Positions 6,086-9,089 of a stretch of 9,089 bases of DNA are shown in pieces. Each line of letters opens with the position of its first letter. Within the stretch, counting starts at the first letter, position 1. The stretch covers positions 1 to 9,089 of the forward strand of contig CALEMZ010000479.1 of the NCBI GenBank assembly GCA_937910975.1, written 5' to 3'. The translations under genes and the position numbers were made by a program. Source of the DNA: an uncultured Pseudorhodobacter sp. GTDB taxonomy: Bacteria; Pseudomonadota; Alphaproteobacteria; Rhodobacterales; Rhodobacteraceae. The notes below the pieces were generated by a model. It was not told the origin of the DNA, made no database searches, and saw nothing but the letters and a program-made list of their open reading frames with translations.

Positions 6086-7006
6086 CTAGCCCTGCGGTGT
6101 CATGGCCTTGCGTTGTTTGGCGCGTTCCAACCCCAGTTTGCGTTCGCGCCAGATGATCAGCACGCCCGCGGTGACCACAAGTGCGGCCCCGGCCAGCATG
6201 GTGATCGTTGGCACCTCGCCAAACACCCAATAGCCGATGCTGAGCGCAAAGATCATCGAAGCATAGTCAAACGGTGCCACCACCGAGGCATCCGCCTCGC
6301 GGTAGCTGGAGGTCAGGAAAATCTGGCCAACGCCGCCCAGAAGCCCGGCCAGTATTAGCAGTATCGCCTCTTTCGGTGCGGGGATAACCCAGCCGAAGGG
6401 CAGAGTGACGAGCGAAAGCAGCGTGGCCGTCAGCGAAAAGTAAAACACGATGGCTGCGGTTTTTTCCTTCATCACCAACTTGCGCACGAAAACCTGCGCA
6501 AGGGCGGCAAACACGGCCCCCCCCAGCACCAGCATCGCGCCAAAGGCAGCCAAGTCATTGCCGGGGCCGGGCACCACGCTCAGGCGCGGGCTGAGCACGA
6601 TCAACACCCCGATCAGGCCCAGAACAACGGCGGAAATGCGGAACAGCCGCACATCCTCGCCCAGAAACATCGCGGCAAATATGACGGTGAGCAAAGGCGC
6701 AGCATAGCCGATGGCCGTAACCTCGGGCAGCGGTAAATAGCCCAGACCGGCAAAGCCAAGCCCCATTGCCATGGTCCCCACCACGCCGCGCCAGACATGG
6801 CCCATCGGCGCGCTGACCTTCAGCCCACTGCGCAATTCGCGGCGCATCATCAACCAGACAATGATTACCGGCATGGCAAAGAAAGAGCGGAAAAATACGG
6901 CCTGCCCCGGTGGCACATGGTCAGAGGTGGCTTTGATCAGCGAGGCCATAACGATGAAGGCCACAACGGAGAAAAGCTTGTAAATGATGCCGCGCATGGG
7001 GCGCAT
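6086..7006 (-). CDS. EamA/DMT-superfamily transporter, 10 membrane segments
   Basis: The predicted 306-residue protein is an inner-membrane permease with two tandem EamA units (about 7-138 and 155-286). Ten hydrophobic segments are readable, roughly at 7-24, 36-53, 72-92, 97-115, 121-139, 151-173, 184-203, 214-233, 241-262 and 267-286. Each unit ends in a recognisable motif: EVTAIGYAAPLLTVIFAAMFLGE in the first, and ADASVVAPFDYASMIF with YWVFGE in the second. The C-terminal tail is basic (RERKLGLERAKQRK), fitting a cytoplasmic end. Substrates of this superfamily range over amino acids, nucleosides, S-adenosylmethionine and other metabolites, and cannot be read here. ATG 7006 is preceded by AAAGG with 7-base spacing (minus strand); an in-frame ATG at 6997 is less well placed, and upstream extension is not needed. 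The gene is divergent from adenine deaminase, so a purine-related substrate is possible but unproved. Its stop lies 3 bases from the rppH stop. Confidence 0.9.
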   Translation of the reverse strand: MRPMRGIIYKLFSVVAFIVMASLIKATSDHVPPGQAVFFRSFFAMPVIIVWLMMRRELRSGLKVSAPMGHVWRGVVGTMAMGLGFAGLGYLPLPEVTAIGYAAPLLTVIFAAMFLGEDVRLFRISAVVLGLIGVLIVLSPRLSVVPGPGNDLAAFGAMLVLGGAVFAALAQVFVRKLVMKEKTAAIVFYFSLTATLLSLVTLPFGWVIPAPKEAILLILAGLLGGVGQIFLTSSYREADASVVAPFDYASMIFALSIGYWVFGEVPTITMLAGAALVVTAGVLIIWRERKLGLERAKQRKAMTPQG

Positions 7007-7128
7007 GGAGGGGCCTTTGCAAAGGGTTGCCGCAGGTGGACCATTCTTTCGGGCGCGATGCAAGGCCCGTGAGGGGCTGGACCTTCGCGCGGCCTTAGGC
7101 TTTGTTGGGAAAAAGAAAAAGGATTCCC
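7007..7128. promoter_or_regulatory. Divergent control region between the permease and adenine deaminase
   Basis: Promoters for both neighbours should lie in these 122 bases or just inside the genes, but I found no pair of -35/-10 boxes with good spacing on either strand. The region holds a perfect 12-base palindrome, CCTTTGCAAAGG, at 7014-7025, which covers the permease ribosome-binding site. It also holds a possible folded element at 7053-7090, where GCGCG pairs with CGCGC around an inner GCCC/GGGC hairpin. The adenine deaminase ribosome-binding site is AAAAAGGA at 7116-7123. Confidence 0.4.
7014..7025. repeat. 12-base perfect palindrome at the permease RBS
   Basis: CCTTTGCAAAGG reads the same on both strands. 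On the minus strand its AAAGG half is the ribosome-binding site of the permease gene, 7 bases before its ATG. It could be a small operator for a dimeric regulator, or in RNA a 4-bp hairpin that masks the ribosome-binding site. A 12-base palindrome can also occur by chance. Confidence 0.35.
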
Positions 7129-8832
7129 ATGATGACCACTGCCACCCTTTCCGCCCGCATCGCCCAAGGCGCGGGCCATGCCCCTGCGGATGTTGTTTTG
7201 CGCGGCGGACGTGTGTTCGACCTTATTACCGGAGAACTGGTGCAAACGGATGTGGCGATTTGCGGTGATGTGATTGTGGGGGTGTTTGGCACATATGAGG
7301 GGCGCGAGGTTATTGATGTAACAGGGAAAATCCTTGTCCCCGGTTTTATTGACACGCATCTGCATATTGAAAGCAGCCTTGTTACCCCGTTTGAGTTTGA
7401 TCGCTGCGTGACACCGCTGGGCGTGACCACGGCGATTTGCGACCCACATGAAATTGCCAATGTTTGCGGGTTGGAGGGGATCCATTATTTCCTTGAGGCA
7501 TCGGGCCTGACGTTGATGGATATTCGCGTGCAGCTTTCGTCTTGCGTGCCTTCCACCCATATGGAGACGGCGGGGGCGGTGCTGACGGCGGCGGATATTT
7601 TGCCGCTCAAGGACCATCCACGCAGCCTTGGGCTGGCGGAGTTCATGAATTTTCCCGGCGTCTTGATGCAGGATGCGGGCGTTATGGCCAAGCTGGAAGG
7701 TTTCAGGGGGCGGCATATTGATGGGCATTGCCCGCTTTTGCGTGGCAATGCGCTGAACGGTTATATCGCGGCGGGGATACGCACCGAGCATGAGGCTACC
7801 AGTGCGGAGGAGGGACTGGAAAAGCTGCGCAAGGGGATGCGGGTGCTAATCCGCGAAGGCTCCGTCTCCAAGGATTTGCACGCTTTGGCTTCGCTGATCA
7901 CAGAGCGGCACAGCCCCTATATCGCCTTTTGCACCGATGACCGGAACCCGCTGGATATTGGCGAACACGGCCATCTAGATTACATGATCCGCACCGCGAT
8001 TGCACTGGGCGCGCCGCCTTTGGCAGTGTACCGCGCCGCCAGCCTTTCGGCGGCGGAGGCGTTTGGGCTGAAGGATCGCGGGCTGATCGCACCCGGCAAG
8101 CGCGCCGATATCGTGGTGATTGATGCGTTGGAAACCTGCCGCGCCAGCATGGTGTTTGCGGGCGGTGTGCAGGTGACGGATGCCGCCTTTGCCGCGCGTA
8201 AGATCATTCCCCCCGTGGCGCGCCATTCGGTGAAAGCGCCCGCAATCGTGGCGTCAGATTTTCGTACCGGCGGCAACCGGGTGGAAACCCCGGTGATCGG
8301 CATTCTGCCGGGCAAGATTATCACCGAACACCTGACCTATGACATCGCGCCGGAAGGCGGCGACAAGGCCCCCGATATCGCGCGTGACCTCGTGAAAATC
8401 GCGGTGATTGAGCGGCATGGTAAGAACGGCAACCGCGCCACGGGCTTTGTGAAGGGTTTTGGCCTGCGGCGCGGAGCGATTGCCTCTACCGTTTGCCATG
8501 ACCATCACAATATCGCGGTGGTTGGGGTGGATTATGCCGATATGGCGCTGGCGGTGGCGCGGCTGGGCCAGATCGAGGGCGGGTTTGTGGTGGTGGAGGG
8601 CGGCAAAGTGCTGGCCGAGCTGGCGCTGCCTGTGGCCGGGTTGATGAGCCTTGAGCCGTTTGAGGCGGTGCGCACGGCATTGGCGCATCTGCGCGCGGCG
8701 GCGCGTGGGTTGGGTGTGACGCTGGAAGAGCCGTTCCTGCAACTGGCCTTCCTGTGCCTGCCCGTGATCCCGCATCTGAAAATCACCGATCACGGTATGG
8801 TCGATGTGGACAAGTTCGAAGTGATGCCCTGA
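7129..8832 (+). CDS. ade: Adenine deaminase (AdeC/Ade2 type)
   Basis: This cytoplasmic amidohydrolase converts adenine to hypoxanthine and ammonia in purine salvage and catabolism. The predicted 567 residues fit the bacterial AdeC family (about 570-600). The N-terminal beta part contains ADVVLRGGRVFD (20-31). The metal centre begins with PGFIDTHLHIESS (71-83; His77 and His79), followed by DPHEIANV (105-112). Further metal or active-site residues are Glu171 in EFMNFPGV, His200 in GHCP, His221 in TEHEAT and Asp270-Asp271 in FCTDDRNP. The amidohydrolase end APGKRADIVV (321-330) follows. A second conserved region carries STVCHDHHNIAVVG (453-466) and the C-terminal LCLPVIPHLKITD (542-554), both typical of AdeC rather than of adenosine-deaminase-like enzymes. 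ATG 7129 has AAAAAGGA 5 bases upstream; ATG 7132 is the next codon. The downstream gene starts 9 bases after the stop, suggesting one transcript. Confidence 0.94.
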   Translation: MMTTATLSARIAQGAGHAPADVVLRGGRVFDLITGELVQTDVAICGDVIVGVFGTYEGREVIDVTGKILVPGFIDTHLHIESSLVTPFEFDRCVTPLGVTTAICDPHEIANVCGLEGIHYFLEASGLTLMDIRVQLSSCVPSTHMETAGAVLTAADILPLKDHPRSLGLAEFMNFPGVLMQDAGVMAKLEGFRGRHIDGHCPLLRGNALNGYIAAGIRTEHEATSAEEGLEKLRKGMRVLIREGSVSKDLHALASLITERHSPYIAFCTDDRNPLDIGEHGHLDYMIRTAIALGAPPLAVYRAASLSAAEAFGLKDRGLIAPGKRADIVVIDALETCRASMVFAGGVQVTDAAFAARKIIPPVARHSVKAPAIVASDFRTGGNRVETPVIGILPGKIITEHLTYDIAPEGGDKAPDIARDLVKIAVIERHGKNGNRATGFVKGFGLRRGAIASTVCHDHHNIAVVGVDYADMALAVARLGQIEGGFVVVEGGKVLAELALPVAGLMSLEPFEAVRTALAHLRAAARGLGVTLEEPFLQLAFLCLPVIPHLKITDHGMVDVDKFEVMP

Positions 8833-8841
8833 GGAACCACA

Positions 8842-9089
8842 ATGGCCAGCTATGATCCGAAATATGACACGCTGATTGATGCTCAGACATGGGATTTCAT
8901 TCGTGAGACAGAAAGCTGGTATCCGCCCGATGCCATTGGCCTGACGATTGCGGACCAGCGCGCGGTTTATGACGCGATGTGCCGCGGCTTTTTTGCTGGT
9001 TATCCGGCGGGGGTGGTGGCGCAGGATGGGGCGATTGCGGAGGGGGGGCAACTGTTCCCTGTACGGCGCTATAGCGGCGGGGGCGGGGG
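8842..9089 (+). CDS. Alpha/beta hydrolase (esterase-like), N-terminal fragment
   Basis: The frame starts at ATG 8842 with GAGGA (8831-8835) 6 bases upstream and runs open to the right edge, so only the first 82 residues are visible. The sequence begins MASYDPKYDTLIDAQTWDFI, continues through SWYPPDAIG and YDAMCRGFFAGYPAGV, and then reaches FPVRRYSGGGG. This resembles the N-terminal cap region of alpha/beta-hydrolase-fold-3 esterases, in which the stretch after PVRRY would lead into the HGGG oxyanion motif. Neither that motif nor the Gly-x-Ser-x-Gly nucleophile elbow is inside the window, so the family call is tentative and no substrate can be named. It starts 9 bases after the adenine deaminase stop and is probably in the same operon. 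The very G-rich end (9075-9089) encodes glycines. Confidence 0.6.
   Translation, partial: MASYDPKYDTLIDAQTWDFIRETESWYPPDAIGLTIADQRAVYDAMCRGFFAGYPAGVVAQDGAIAEGGQLFPVRRYSGGGG

Noticed and set aside
7121..7128. GANTC (CcrM-type) site at the adenine deaminase ribosome-binding site
   Set aside because: GATTC occurs there, but such pentamers are expected about every 250 bases by chance and one site shows nothing.
9075..9089. Very G-rich right end as a possible structure or error
   Set aside because: It stays in frame with the hydrolase-like gene as glycine codons and stops at the window edge, so nothing more can be concluded.

Overview
The window looks like a chromosomal segment of an alphaproteobacterium, most likely a Rhodobacterales/Roseobacter-type organism. 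I infer this from the GC-rich coding with strong G/C third positions, the style of the proteins, and the order rsfS-rlmH-gpmI-envC-like-ctpA-rppH, which I remember as typical of that group. That attribution is memory, not a database search. Nothing here looks like a mobile element, CRISPR array, rRNA or tRNA.

Layout. Bases 1-593 hold no gene I can support, only short open frames, several inverted repeats, a weak promoter candidate and a possible 20-codon leader ORF that overlaps the next start. From 594 to 5534 five genes run on the + strand in a compact block: rsfS (594-980), rlmH (980-1450), gpmI (1556-3073), an envC-like degenerate M23/LytM gene (3070-4188) and ctpA (4197-5534). Adjacent ends overlap by 1 or 4 bases or lie 8 bases apart. 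The exception is a 105-base gap before gpmI, which holds a reasonable promoter candidate. A strong GC hairpin at 5555-5581 ends this block. rppH follows (5603-6082, +). A 10-TM EamA/DMT permease (6086-7006, -) converges on rppH with 3 bases between the stops. It is divergent from adenine deaminase (7129-8832, +) across a 122-base region. Nine bases after adenine deaminase, an alpha/beta-hydrolase-like gene starts (8842) and runs off the right edge.

How the genes fit together. RsfS and RlmH both act on the ribosome: RsfS blocks subunit joining through uL14, and RlmH methylates pseudouridine 1915 of 23S rRNA. GpmI is the cofactor-independent glycolytic phosphoglycerate mutase. The EnvC-like protein and CtpA both act in the cell envelope, as a probable activator of murein hydrolases and a processing protease. 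RppH removes 5' pyrophosphate from mRNA to start its decay. Adenine deaminase is a purine salvage or catabolism enzyme. The block is therefore housekeeping: translation, central metabolism and envelope maintenance.

I did not find a new multi-gene system. The best leads are regulatory: the structured rsfS leader with its overlapping mini-ORF, the inverted-repeat-rich region at the left edge, and the divergent permease/adenine deaminase region with a palindrome over the permease ribosome-binding site and a foldable adenine deaminase leader.
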